A stretch of 8,550 nucleotides of DNA from a bacterium (GCA_027310845.1 DAIDAB010000082.1:1-8550), one strand, 5' to 3'. Positions 1-6,015 are shown, counted from the first letter of the stretch. The notes: generated from the letters alone by a model not told the origin. A program made the numbers and translations.

Positions 1-584
1 CTTCAGGGAGGACAGTATCTTGTGTACGGCAAATGGTTTGAGAAATAGACCGTCGAGGTCTACGTTGATCCAGATTCTTTTCCAGGATTCTTCAAATGGG
101 TTATCCCAATTTCAAGCGATGCCGCGAAGATAGGGGTAGCGGGTGTCGGGATCAATACTTTCTCCATTCTTGATGAGTTCGTAAGAGAAAATGACGCAGT
201 GGTGTTAAGAAAAACGGCCGCCCCTGTTCTTTGTCTTGGAACTCGGAAATCATTTGTCGAAGGTCGCATCGCGAGAGCAGGAGACGCTGCAGGGCAGCCC
301 AAACAGCTCTCCTGTCAAACTACGAGTCAGAGTGGCGAGTGAAATTCGGAAGGGAGTTCAGGTTACAAATGTACGCAAGAAACGCATTTTCGAAGATGAC
401 AGGAAGTCAAATTGACAAGCTCTTTGAAATGGTAGCTTCATCCGATATACCGAAGAAAATCTCTGACGAAGGTGACTTTGATAAGCACTCTGTGGCCCTT
501 GCGAAAGCTATGGGACTGACCAATCTAGCTGCAACCTTCGGAATGTTGTTCACAAACGAATTGCGCAACCTGCTGGGTTTCTAG
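1..584 (+). pseudogene. Geranylgeranyl reductase family flavoprotein, broken and 5'-truncated by window edge
   Basis: Frame 1 from base 1 reads as the middle of a geranylgeranyl reductase (FAD-dependent, saturates the isoprenoid chains of archaeal ether lipids). Recognisable stretches are QYLVYGKWFEK, EVYVDPDSFPGFFKWVIPIS (bases 55-114) and the FAD-binding GRIARAGDAAGQPK (about 262-303). Two lesions interrupt it. A TAG stands in frame at 46-48, between GKWFEK and TVEVYVD, with clear family sequence on both sides. Just after GDAAGQPK (near 303-307) the expected Gly-rich segment (PTTGGGI-like and the following helix, about 30 codons by family memory) is missing. The reading then continues in frame 3 as TALLSNYESEWRVKFGREF through to a TAG at 582-584, with a family-like tail (SDIPKKISDEGDFDKHS, FTNELRNLL). 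Frame 1 itself stops at 340-342. Missing FAD-contact residues argue against a working product. An assembly error could cause one lesion but hardly both. The N-terminal half lies outside the window. Confidence 0.8.
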
Positions 585-666
585 TCACTCATCAGGAAAA
601 TTATGTATCACCTCTAGTGGTTTTAACCTGGACGGATTGAGCCTGAATTCATACCAAATTATGGCA

Positions 667-678
667 TTAATTAAAATA
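667..678 (+). promoter_or_regulatory. TATA-like box for winged-helix gene
   Basis: The AT block TTAATTAAAATA is centred about 39 bases before the ATG at 712. With the usual archaeal spacing of about 26 bases, transcription would begin near 699, giving a short leader. This is consensus-like sequence only; no start site is known. Confidence 0.35.
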
Positions 679-711
679 CTACGAGGTCAACTCTTTGTTA
701 AGGCGAAGAAA

Positions 712-1062
712 ATGGTCGCAATGTTCGCAGTAGGGGAGAGCGGTTCGTCCCGCAGTCCAGCGAAGTTCAAGAACCGCAACAGAATGGAAATTGTAGCAAA
801 TCTTCTGACCATTGCCAAGACCGGCGCCCTCAAGACCCATTTAATGTACAAGGCAAACTTGAGCTATGTCATGATCACGGAGTACCTTGACTATCTACAA
901 TCCTCTGGGTTGCTGCGAGGGATGGTTATCCATGATGGGACGAAGCTCTACCAAACCTCGGAAAAGGGGTTGAGATACATCGATGTGTACGATTCCCTTC
1001 AAGACATAGCAGGAATGAGCGTGCACATGAATTCAAGATCTGGGAAGGACCTTCTCGCCTAG
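712..1062 (+). CDS. ArnR1-like winged helix-turn-helix protein
   Basis: The core, starting at KNRNRMEIVANLLTIA, matches the archaeal ArnR1-like winged-helix family (HTH_45 type). A first helix is followed by TGALKTHLMYKANLSYVMI (helix-turn-helix), then EYLDYLQSSGLL, a short wing (VIHDGTKLYQTSEKG) and a last helix (YIDVYDSLQDIAG). Such proteins are usually DNA-binding regulators; no target can be read here. The start is uncertain. I prefer ATG 712 because it has an AAGG Shine-Dalgarno-like element at 700-703 and a TATA-like box 34-45 bases upstream. In-frame alternatives are TTG 637, ATG 661 and ATG 721; the sequence before 712 does not look like the family. From 712 it has 116 residues, ending SGKDLLA with TAG. 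The gene stands alone, 127 bases after the lipid pseudogene and 71 bases before the Zn-ribbon gene. Confidence 0.8.
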   Translation: MVAMFAVGESGSSRSPAKFKNRNRMEIVANLLTIAKTGALKTHLMYKANLSYVMITEYLDYLQSSGLLRGMVIHDGTKLYQTSEKGLRYIDVYDSLQDIAGMSVHMNSRSGKDLLA

Positions 1063-1093
1063 CTTCCCTGCCTCCGGACCCATTCTCCGAAAG

Positions 1094-1101
1094 CTATATT
1101 A
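1094..1101 (+). promoter_or_regulatory. TATA-like box for the Zn-ribbon/EF-1 beta cluster
   Basis: CTATATTA lies about 36 bases before ATG 1134. Spacing predicts a transcript start near 1123-1125, which is downstream of the alternative ATG at 1116 and so favours ATG 1134 as the translation start. This rests on consensus only. Confidence 0.4.
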
Positions 1102-1133
1102 CGAATATTTCGGACATGATATTGTTTCAAGGC

Positions 1134-1319
1134 ATGTCCACAGAGCGTCAAATTCAGCTACCGATCTGCGCATCTTGTAACAGGCCCATTATGCCTGGCG
1201 AGAGAGCAGTAAAGTTTTATTGTCCGAATTGCGCTGAAGTGTTGATCTGGAGAAATGAAAAATGCAGGAAATTCTCCAGGCCCTACAAATGCGTCAATTG
1301 CAGCTATGAAGGCCCGTAG
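1134..1319 (+). CDS. Small Zn-ribbon protein linked to translation (COG2888/HVO_2753-like)
   Basis: This 61-residue protein carries Cys pairs at C12/C15, C30/C33 and C53/C56 plus a single C44. The frame GERAVKFYCPNC...VLIWR..KCRKF.RPYKC..C.YEGP is typical of the archaeal two-zinc-finger protein annotated as a Zn-ribbon RNA-binding protein with a role in translation. The family normally has four CxxC knuckles. Here the third reads NEKC (N41 in place of the first Cys), so one of eight zinc ligands appears lost, and two knuckles lack the usual following Gly (CPNCA, CVNCS). ATG 1134 is preferred over in-frame ATG 1116 because the TATA-like box at 1094-1101 puts the transcript start after 1116. 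EF-1 beta follows after 23 bases, a common archaeal pairing that supports the call. Confidence 0.85.
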   Translation: MSTERQIQLPICASCNRPIMPGERAVKFYCPNCAEVLIWRNEKCRKFSRPYKCVNCSYEGP

Positions 1320-1342
1320 TCCCCGTAGGTATTGATTTTCGG

Positions 1343-1621
1343 TTGCCGAATTTACTAGTGCGAGTTAAGATAATGCCCAAAGAGGCGGACATCAGACCGT
1401 CCCAAATACTCATGAGCCTTTCGAAGTACCCTGAACTCCAAATCAGAAGCTCCCAAGAAGAGCCTATAGCCTTCGGCCTCGTCGCATTAATTGCTGATTT
1501 TGTCACTGACGATGAAGGTGGTGCAATGGAGAAGATAGAAGAAGCACTGCGTTCGTCTGACTTGATAGGGGAATTCGAAGTGCTTGGCGCAAGTCGAATT
1601 TCTGCAAAGGTAGGCAAGTGA
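1343..1621 (+). CDS. ef1b: Elongation factor 1-beta (aEF-1 beta)
   Basis: This 92-residue protein matches the archaeal EF-1 beta family, the guanine nucleotide exchange factor that reloads EF-1 alpha with GTP. It starts LLVRVKIMPKEADI, has the family hallmark EEPIAFGLVAL at about residues 39-49, then a D-EGG turn (DDEGGAM), a helix EKIEEAL and a closing strand EFEVLGASRI. Length and domain layout are normal. The start is TTG 1343, chosen because the first beta strand needs these residues; GTG 1358 would remove half of it. Only a weak AGGT lies upstream. The stop TGA (1619-1621) overlaps the Shine-Dalgarno of the next gene, so the Zn-ribbon gene, this gene and the winged-helix gene at 1629 probably form one transcript. 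Confidence 0.9.
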   Translation: MPNLLVRVKIMPKEADIRPSQILMSLSKYPELQIRSSQEEPIAFGLVALIADFVTDDEGGAMEKIEEALRSSDLIGEFEVLGASRISAKVGK

Positions 1622-1628
1622 GGCATTT

Positions 1629-1871
1629 TTGAAATATCCTCTCAGAAACATAGTCTTTGAACGAATGAAGCAAGAAGAGACAACAACAGATAAGGAACTC
1701 CTCACCAAGCTTCAAAGAGACGGAGAGGATGTTTCTATGCGTGACCTGAACAAGGTGCTGATGCAGCTTGAGATCATTGGCTTGATAACAGTCCGGTGGC
1801 AGACAAAGGACTCGAGAAGGCTCGAGCTCGTCAAAACCGCCGCAGCGCTTACTCGGGTTCCGAGCGAGTGA
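1629..1871 (+). CDS. Small winged-helix protein downstream of EF-1 beta
   Basis: This 80-residue protein has a helix (IVFERMKQEE), then TDKELLTKLQRDGEDVSMRD and NKVLMQLEIIGLITVRW, followed by the wing-like KDSRRLELVK. That is the layout of a small winged helix-turn-helix domain. I do not recognise a named family. The start is TTG 1629: GAGG at 1620-1623 gives a good Shine-Dalgarno with 5-base spacing, and this GAGG overlaps the EF-1 beta stop, so translation is probably coupled. The seven-base gap places it in the EF-1 beta operon. It could be a regulator or a nucleic-acid binding partner of the translation genes; nothing in the sequence decides. The Arg- and Ser-rich end (TAAALTRVPSE) looks disordered. 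Confidence 0.75.
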   Translation: MKYPLRNIVFERMKQEETTTDKELLTKLQRDGEDVSMRDLNKVLMQLEIIGLITVRWQTKDSRRLELVKTAAALTRVPSE

Positions 1872-2095
1872 CTACAATTTTTACAGAATCGCCGATAGTG
1901 CGTCTGTTTGCGATACGTTCCCCTTTTGGACGTCGAGCCTGCCCATTCAGCTCATGCGCAAAGTTGCATTTAGTGCAACGCCACGAAGGCACATTCGCCA
2001 ACGCAATGGCGCTACAGATAATAATTTCGCCGGACAGCCACAATCTGCTTTACTGAAAGAATCTCTTGACATAGAGCATGGAAGAATAGGAAGAC
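1872..2095. other. Intergenic region between EF-1 beta cluster and fen
   Basis: These 224 bases hold no convincing gene. Open frames on both strands lack family features; one minus frame (2043-1849) contains an isolated CTKC but no partner knuckle. The only structure seen is a small perfect hairpin at 1963-1979. A weak CTTTACT element (2048-2054) could be a TATA-like box for fen. Confidence 0.5.
1963..1979. repeat. Perfect 6-base inverted repeat (GTTGCA / TGCAAC)
   Basis: GTTGCA at 1963-1968 and TGCAAC at 1974-1979 are separated by TTTAG. No U-run follows, so it does not look like an intrinsic terminator. It could be an operator half-site pair or chance. Confidence 0.5.
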
Positions 2096-3124
2096 ATGGG
2101 CGTCAATCTCCGAGACATTGCGAATCCAAAAAAAATCGATCTTGAAGAACTTAGAGGAAAGAGAATCGCAATAGACGCCTTTAACACCCTCTACCAATTT
2201 CTTTCAATCATTCGCGGAGAAAATGGGGATCTTCTCAAAGATAGCAAAGGTGGGGTGACTAGCCACCTCAGTGGATTATTTTACAGAAATGTGAATTTGA
2301 TCGAGACTGGCATCAATCTCCTTTATGTATTCGATGGCGAGCCACCGAAGCTGAAGAACGCCGAGATTCAAAGGAGAAAGGAGATCAAGGAAGTCGCTGC
2401 GCAAAAATACGAACAAGCGGTTGAAAGACGAGATTTCGCACTCGCGAAGCGCTATGCATCTGCAACGGCCCGTCTCGATGACCAAATGATCGAAGATGCA
2501 AAGAAGCTGCTCGATTTGATGGGCATCGCGTGGATCCAAGCACCATCTGAAGGAGAAGCAACCGCAGCACATCTCACTACCACTGGTGTAGTTGACTACG
2601 CCGGGAGCCAGGATTATGATAGTCTTCTCTTTGGCGCGGCAAAGCTTGTTCGCAACATCACAATATCGGGAAAAAGGAAGCTGCCCGGCAGAAACGTAAG
2701 AATTGACGTCGTGCCTGAAACCATAGTGTTGAGTGAAATGCTAGCCACAAACCAGATCACTAGAGAGCAACTCATCGAAGTTGGAATGATTCTCGGCACT
2801 GATTTCAATTATGCCGATTTCAAGGGAATAGGGCCAGTCACGGCTCTAAAGTTGGTGAAGAAGTACCGCAAGGTCGAGGATATCCCTGAACTCAAAGGAA
2901 GAATCAACTTTGATCCAGAGGAAATCAGGGAGATTTTCCTGAACCCCAAGGTCGCGGACGTCGATCCTGGGACTGTCAAGAACAAACCTCCGGAAGAAGG
3001 AAAAATCTTCGGATTCTTGGTCACAGAGCACGACTTTTCAGAGGAGAGAATAAAGACTTCTCTTGCAAGGATTGCCGAGAAAATAAAACAGGAGGGCCAA
3101 TCTCTTGAACAGTGGTTCGGTTGA
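2096..3124 (+). CDS. fen: Flap endonuclease 1 (FEN-1)
   Basis: This 342-residue protein is a full-length archaeal FEN-1, the structure-specific 5' flap nuclease of Okazaki fragment maturation and repair. The N domain starts MGVNLRDI with metal ligand D27 (RIAIDAFNTLYQFL) and D80 (YVFDGEPP). The I domain holds E152 and E154 (APSEGEA), D173 and D175 (SQDYDSLLFG) and D236 (GTDFN). A helix-hairpin-helix motif, GIGPVTALKLVKKY, follows at 244-257. All seven acidic active-site residues are present. The C-terminal tail GQSLEQWFG is a PCNA-interaction (PIP) box, but position 1, normally Gln, is Gly; the Gln sits one place later. AGGAAG lies directly before ATG 2096. The last 20 bases overlap pcm, whose Shine-Dalgarno covers the Q-E-G codons next to the PIP box, so the two genes are co-transcribed. 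Confidence 0.96.
   Translation: MGVNLRDIANPKKIDLEELRGKRIAIDAFNTLYQFLSIIRGENGDLLKDSKGGVTSHLSGLFYRNVNLIETGINLLYVFDGEPPKLKNAEIQRRKEIKEVAAQKYEQAVERRDFALAKRYASATARLDDQMIEDAKKLLDLMGIAWIQAPSEGEATAAHLTTTGVVDYAGSQDYDSLLFGAAKLVRNITISGKRKLPGRNVRIDVVPETIVLSEMLATNQITREQLIEVGMILGTDFNYADFKGIGPVTALKLVKKYRKVEDIPELKGRINFDPEEIREIFLNPKVADVDPGTVKNKPPEEGKIFGFLVTEHDFSEERIKTSLARIAEKIKQEGQSLEQWFG
3090..3096 (+). promoter_or_regulatory. Strong Shine-Dalgarno of pcm inside fen
   Basis: AGGAGGG ends eight bases before TTG 3105 and lies within the fen reading frame (codons for Q-E-G). It decides the TTG start of pcm, for which no other usual start codon exists upstream of the conserved region. Confidence 0.8.
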
Positions 3125-3830
3125 GATCTCCTCTTCTCGGGAAAGGCTGCTTAGATCACTTCGAAGCGAGGGAATCCTCAAGACTAAAGGAATCGAAGAG
3201 GCGCTCAGAAAAATCCACAGGGAAGATTTCCTGTGGTCAGGAGATCATGCGACTCTAGCCTACCTTGACGAACCTGTTCCCCTTGGGGAGACAGGGCAGA
3301 CAATATCTGCGCCTCACATGGTTGTCATAATGTTAGAAGCACTAGACCTGTATAGCGGGATGAAGGTTCTCGAAATAGGCACTGGTAGCGGATACAATGC
3401 TGCTTTGATTGCTCAGATTGTCTCAGACGAAGTGAAAGAAGCGATGGAACCTCTCGTAATTACAGTTGAAAGAGATGAGAAACTAGTTGAATTTGCCAGT
3501 CGTAACATTGCCCGCGTTGGATTGGAAAAAGTCGTCAAGGTGGTCCATGCAGACGGCACTCTGGGATATCCAGAGAGATCAGAAACAATTGCCTATGATA
3601 GGATAATTGTCACCGCGGCAACACCGCGTGTTCCTTATTATCTATTGAAACAGCTCAAGGCAAACGGCATTGTCATTGCTCCGGTGGGAAACCTGAGCTT
3701 TCAGACTCTGACCAAGATACGAAGGACATTGAAACAGGAAGACGGCAAAGAAAGAGAGATCTTGGAGAAGGAAAAACTGATCGAGTGCATGTTTGTTCCC
3801 CTCATCGGAGAACAGGGCTATAGGTTCTAA
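3105..3830 (+). CDS. pcm: Protein-L-isoaspartate O-methyltransferase
   Basis: This 241-residue SAM-dependent methyltransferase repairs isoaspartyl residues in aged proteins. Visible are the substrate-side motif GETGQTISAPHM (61-72), SAM motif I KVLEIGTGSGYNAAL (87-101), the acidic ribose-binding region VERDEKLVEFA, then VHADGTLGYPE and YDRIIVTAATPRVP, a central strand IVIAPVG, and the C-terminal FVPLIGEQGYRF typical of the family. It begins at TTG 3105 inside fen, supported by AGGAGGG with 8-base spacing. A modest insert (SDEVKEAMEP) lies after motif I, compared with bacterial Pcm. The TAA stop (3828-3830) overlaps the stop of the aquaporin on the other strand, so no separate terminator fits between them. 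Co-transcription with fen is likely. Confidence 0.95.
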   Translation: MNSGSVEISSSRERLLRSLRSEGILKTKGIEEALRKIHREDFLWSGDHATLAYLDEPVPLGETGQTISAPHMVVIMLEALDLYSGMKVLEIGTGSGYNAALIAQIVSDEVKEAMEPLVITVERDEKLVEFASRNIARVGLEKVVKVVHADGTLGYPERSETIAYDRIIVTAATPRVPYYLLKQLKANGIVIAPVGNLSFQTLTKIRRTLKQEDGKEREILEKEKLIECMFVPLIGEQGYRF

Positions 3831-4546
3831 TTTGCTCTGAGAATGGCATACCCATAGATGAACGCAGCGATTACTCCTCCAATAATGGGACCGATCCACC
3901 ACACGTACCAGTTCGTGAGCGCTCCAGAACCCGAGAAATATGCCCATGCAAACTCTGGTCCAATTGCGCGAGCGGGGTTCATCGCGGCTCCGGTGAAAGG
4001 ACCGCCAACCATAACATCAGCAGCGACGATGAGGCCGATTGCGAAACCGCCAACTTTTGGGGCTCTTGAATCCACAGCAGTGCCAAACACTGTGAAGACG
4101 AGAATGAAGGTCATTATCGCTTCTAAAGCAATCCCTTGAACAACGCTAACCTTGCTGAGTGCGGGTGCACCCCAGCCCACCACATTTCCTGTATTCTGAG
4201 GAAGAACAGATATGAGGAGAAATCCCGCGATTGTCGCGCCAGCCACTTCTGAAATAATGTATACTATTGCATGCGCTATCGACAATTTTCGTGCTACCAA
4301 AAGGCCGATAGTCACAGCAGGGTTGAGGCTCCCGCCTGAAATGCTCATCGTGGCAGTGATGCCAATCCCCAGTCCCAGGCCGTTTGCTAGTGCAGTCACT
4401 AACAGGCCTTGATTGGAGCCCGCATTTGCTAGGTATCCCAATGCAACTGCAGAGCCGGCTCCGACAAACACGAACAGAAAAGTTCCAACCAACTCGGCAA
4501 TTGCTTTCTGACCAAGATTGGGCGTGGATTGCAATGGGTTTTTCAC
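3827..4546 (-). CDS. Aquaporin (MIP family channel)
   Basis: This 239-residue integral membrane protein has six predicted helices (roughly residues 14-36, 46-67, 86-113, 134-156, 165-182 and 211-235) and two pore half-helices with NPA boxes: SGGSLNPAVT (N75) and GAAMNPARAIGP (N190). It belongs to the major intrinsic protein family, which passes water or small uncharged solutes. By alignment from memory with AQP1 and plant TIPs, the aromatic/arginine filter would be N55, V178, A187 and R193. This lacks the aromatic residue of strict water channels, so a wider substrate range (for example ammonia or polyols) is possible but unproven. The start is GTG 4546 with AGGAAG three bases upstream. The GTG overlaps the TGA of the deoxyhypusine synthase gene (GTGA), indicating coupled translation. 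The 3' end overlaps the pcm stop. Confidence 0.93.
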   Translation of the reverse strand: MKNPLQSTPNLGQKAIAELVGTFLFVFVGAGSAVALGYLANAGSNQGLLVTALANGLGLGIGITATMSISGGSLNPAVTIGLLVARKLSIAHAIVYIISEVAGATIAGFLLISVLPQNTGNVVGWGAPALSKVSVVQGIALEAIMTFILVFTVFGTAVDSRAPKVGGFAIGLIVAADVMVGGPFTGAAMNPARAIGPEFAWAYFSGSGALTNWYVWWIGPIIGGVIAAFIYGYAILRAN

Positions 4547-5685
4547 TTTCTTCCTATTGCGTTGAGTTTATCGCCGTCCCATAGAAACTTAAGATGTTTT
4601 CTGCCCTTTCTCAATTCCCTTGATGAAAGTACGTATCCCGCTATCAGCGGTAGACCGATCGTTGCCTCGACATAGGCTGTCGCTCTCGTTGCCTTTTTCG
4701 ATATTTTGCCCCATGATTTTGCCTCATCAAGTGTGCTTCCGGTGAGTCCCCCCCAGTGAGGAGCATCTGTTGTGATTTGGAAAGAATACGAGTGCCCTGG
4801 CGTATAATCGAGCATCACGGCTGCATCGTTGATATAGTTCTTGGGCACTCCGCCGCTAACATAGATTGAGCCCGTCTTGTTTGATTTAAGCACTATCTGA
4901 GCGATTTCATAGTTATCCTGAATCGTGTCAAGTTGCATCATTTTCTTCCCTGCCTTTTTTGCGGCACGATAGAGCCCAGCTAGTCCTATTCCAAGAGAAG
5001 AGTCTGCGATCGCAGGGACAAACACCGGAACTCCGTGCTTTGATGCTGTTCCAATAATTGAATTGGGATCACGGCGAGCCCTTTCCCCTAGCGCTTCCAT
5101 GAATTGCCTCGTAGAGTACTTTCTTGGTTCTAGTTCTTGCGCGATTTCACCGACAACGTCGTCCGTCTTTACAAAGCCAATCTCATCGACATAGGTATCA
5201 TAGATCCTGTCAATGTACAAGTCGTGGAGAAGCGCATCGTCAGAATTAGGCGTTCCCATGAAATGATTGAATCCCTGCGACTGGTAAAAATCTTGGTATG
5301 CGATGGCCCCGGTTGAAACAATTACATCGACAAAGCCTACCTCGATAAGGTCTCGAATCACTTTTCGGAGCCCGCCTGCTATCAAAGCACCAGACAACCC
5401 CATCATTATCGTAGGTCTCGCAGGATCCGATATCATATTCTCGTAGACATGCGCGCACTCTGCGAGAGATCTGCTTTGGATGCTCGTACTTGACCATGAG
5501 GAAACAAGATCCCTTATTGTGTTCACACTGCTGAGATCAAGCTGCTTCACTGGAGTCGACAAGAGCTCGTTTCTGAGTCTCTTTGCCTTCCGAGAAACCT
5601 TGATCTCGCTTGCCTTTGCTTCGAAATACTTGAAATCGACTTCAGCTTCCTTTCTTGAACTTCTCAAGCAGAAATCTGTGAGCAT
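4543..5685 (-). CDS. dys: Deoxyhypusine synthase family protein, bacterial-like subtype
   Basis: This 380-residue NAD-dependent enzyme belongs to the deoxyhypusine synthase family, which transfers the aminobutyl group of spermidine to a lysine of aIF5A. Seen are MMGLSGALIAGGLRKVI, IVSTGAIAYQDF, GVPVFVPAIADSSLGIGL, LDTIQDNYEIA, VSGGVPKNY and the catalytic segment LDEAKSWGKI with K327 as the expected active-site lysine. The signature HSYSFQITTDAPHWGGLTGS and the IDRIYDTY segment resemble the bacterial DHS-like branch more than the classic archaeal type as I remember it (which has AVYVTTAQEYDGSLSGA). Some members of that branch make homospermidine, so the true acceptor here is open. ATG 5685 is used; TTG 5667 is possible. 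A TATA-like TTTTAAT lies just upstream. The aquaporin follows with a 4-base overlap. Confidence 0.88.
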   Translation of the reverse strand: MLTDFCLRSSRKEAEVDFKYFEAKASEIKVSRKAKRLRNELLSTPVKQLDLSSVNTIRDLVSSWSSTSIQSRSLAECAHVYENMISDPARPTIMMGLSGALIAGGLRKVIRDLIEVGFVDVIVSTGAIAYQDFYQSQGFNHFMGTPNSDDALLHDLYIDRIYDTYVDEIGFVKTDDVVGEIAQELEPRKYSTRQFMEALGERARRDPNSIIGTASKHGVPVFVPAIADSSLGIGLAGLYRAAKKAGKKMMQLDTIQDNYEIAQIVLKSNKTGSIYVSGGVPKNYINDAAVMLDYTPGHSYSFQITTDAPHWGGLTGSTLDEAKSWGKISKKATRATAYVEATIGLPLIAGYVLSSRELRKGRKHLKFLWDGDKLNAIGRK

Positions 5686-5700
5686 TCAAAAGATTATGTT

Positions 5701-5708
5701 ATTAAAAG
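5701..5708 (-). promoter_or_regulatory. TATA-like box for dys-aquaporin
   Basis: Read on the minus strand, AGCTTTTAATAACA lies 16-23 bases before ATG 5685. The spacing is slightly short for a leaderless start at that ATG, so it may serve a start a little further in (TTG 5667) or be off by some bases. Confidence 0.3.
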
Positions 5709-5880
5709 CTCTTCGAGATAATGAATCTCTGCTCTGGTTCGGGGCCTGCCTTTCGTTTTAATCATGTTTGCGGAAATCTAGTCTATATTAGAGTGAGAAA
5801 ATTGAAGCAAAGGTTTCATTTCCTGTCATTGCGAAGTTAGCGTATTATTCGATGTATTGCTCTGCTTGATTGTGCCCGAG

Positions 5881-5889
5881 TATTTTTAA
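5881..5889 (+). promoter_or_regulatory. Orphan TATA-like box
   Basis: GAGTATTTTTAACTAA resembles an archaeal TATA box with a purine-rich upstream side. It points right into sequence with no gene on this strand before 6299, so it would make an unannotated RNA running opposite the tRNA, or a very long leader for the oxidoreductase. It may be chance in AT-rich DNA. Confidence 0.2.
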
Positions 5890-6009
5890 CTAATTGTCCA
5901 CCATGAAACATTCTTTCAGGCATTTCATCAGGCCGTGTCGGTTTGACATAAACGAATAGAGCCACTGCAGGATTCTCGGATTGTCAAGGTTAGCAAAAGA
6001 AATTTCTGG

Positions 6010-6015
6010 AAAAAA
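6010..6015 (-). terminator. Oligo-T terminator after tRNA-Asn
   Basis: Six T residues directly follow the encoded CCA on the minus strand, the usual archaeal terminator form for a tRNA gene. Confidence 0.6.

Larger units (their letters stand above)
5686..6015. other. Long intergenic region between dys and tRNA-Asn
   Basis: These 330 bases hold no recognisable protein gene. They contain the likely dys promoter near 5701-5708, a lone TATA-like box at 5881-5889 facing right, and the T-run after the tRNA at its right end. A 16-codon frame (5903-5953) after that box has no family features. Confidence 0.5.

Noticed and set aside
231..400. Possible independent start (ATG-like/TTG) for the frame-3 reading that ends at 584
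   Set aside because: Its first 24 or so residues are out-of-frame reading of the geranylgeranyl reductase. Family similarity begins only after the deletion point, so it is the tail of the pseudogene, not a new gene.
1849..2043. Minus-strand frame with a CTKC motif
   Set aside because: Only one Cys pair, a TTG start without a ribosome site, and it overlaps the end of the winged-helix gene. No family is recognised.
1796..2056. Plus-strand 86-codon frame crossing the spacer before fen
   Set aside because: It overlaps the winged-helix gene out of frame, has a low-complexity Arg/Ser composition and no domain.
3858..4412. Plus-strand frames opposite the aquaporin
   Set aside because: They are complements of the aquaporin; their Pro/Ala-rich content mirrors its Gly/Ala-rich helices.
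5910..5945. C/D box-like TGATGA and CTGA on the minus strand
   Set aside because: The two boxes are only about five bases apart, which leaves no guide sequence.
5903..5953. 16-codon frame downstream of the orphan TATA-like box
   Set aside because: It is too close to the box to be preceded by a transcript start, and has no recognisable features.
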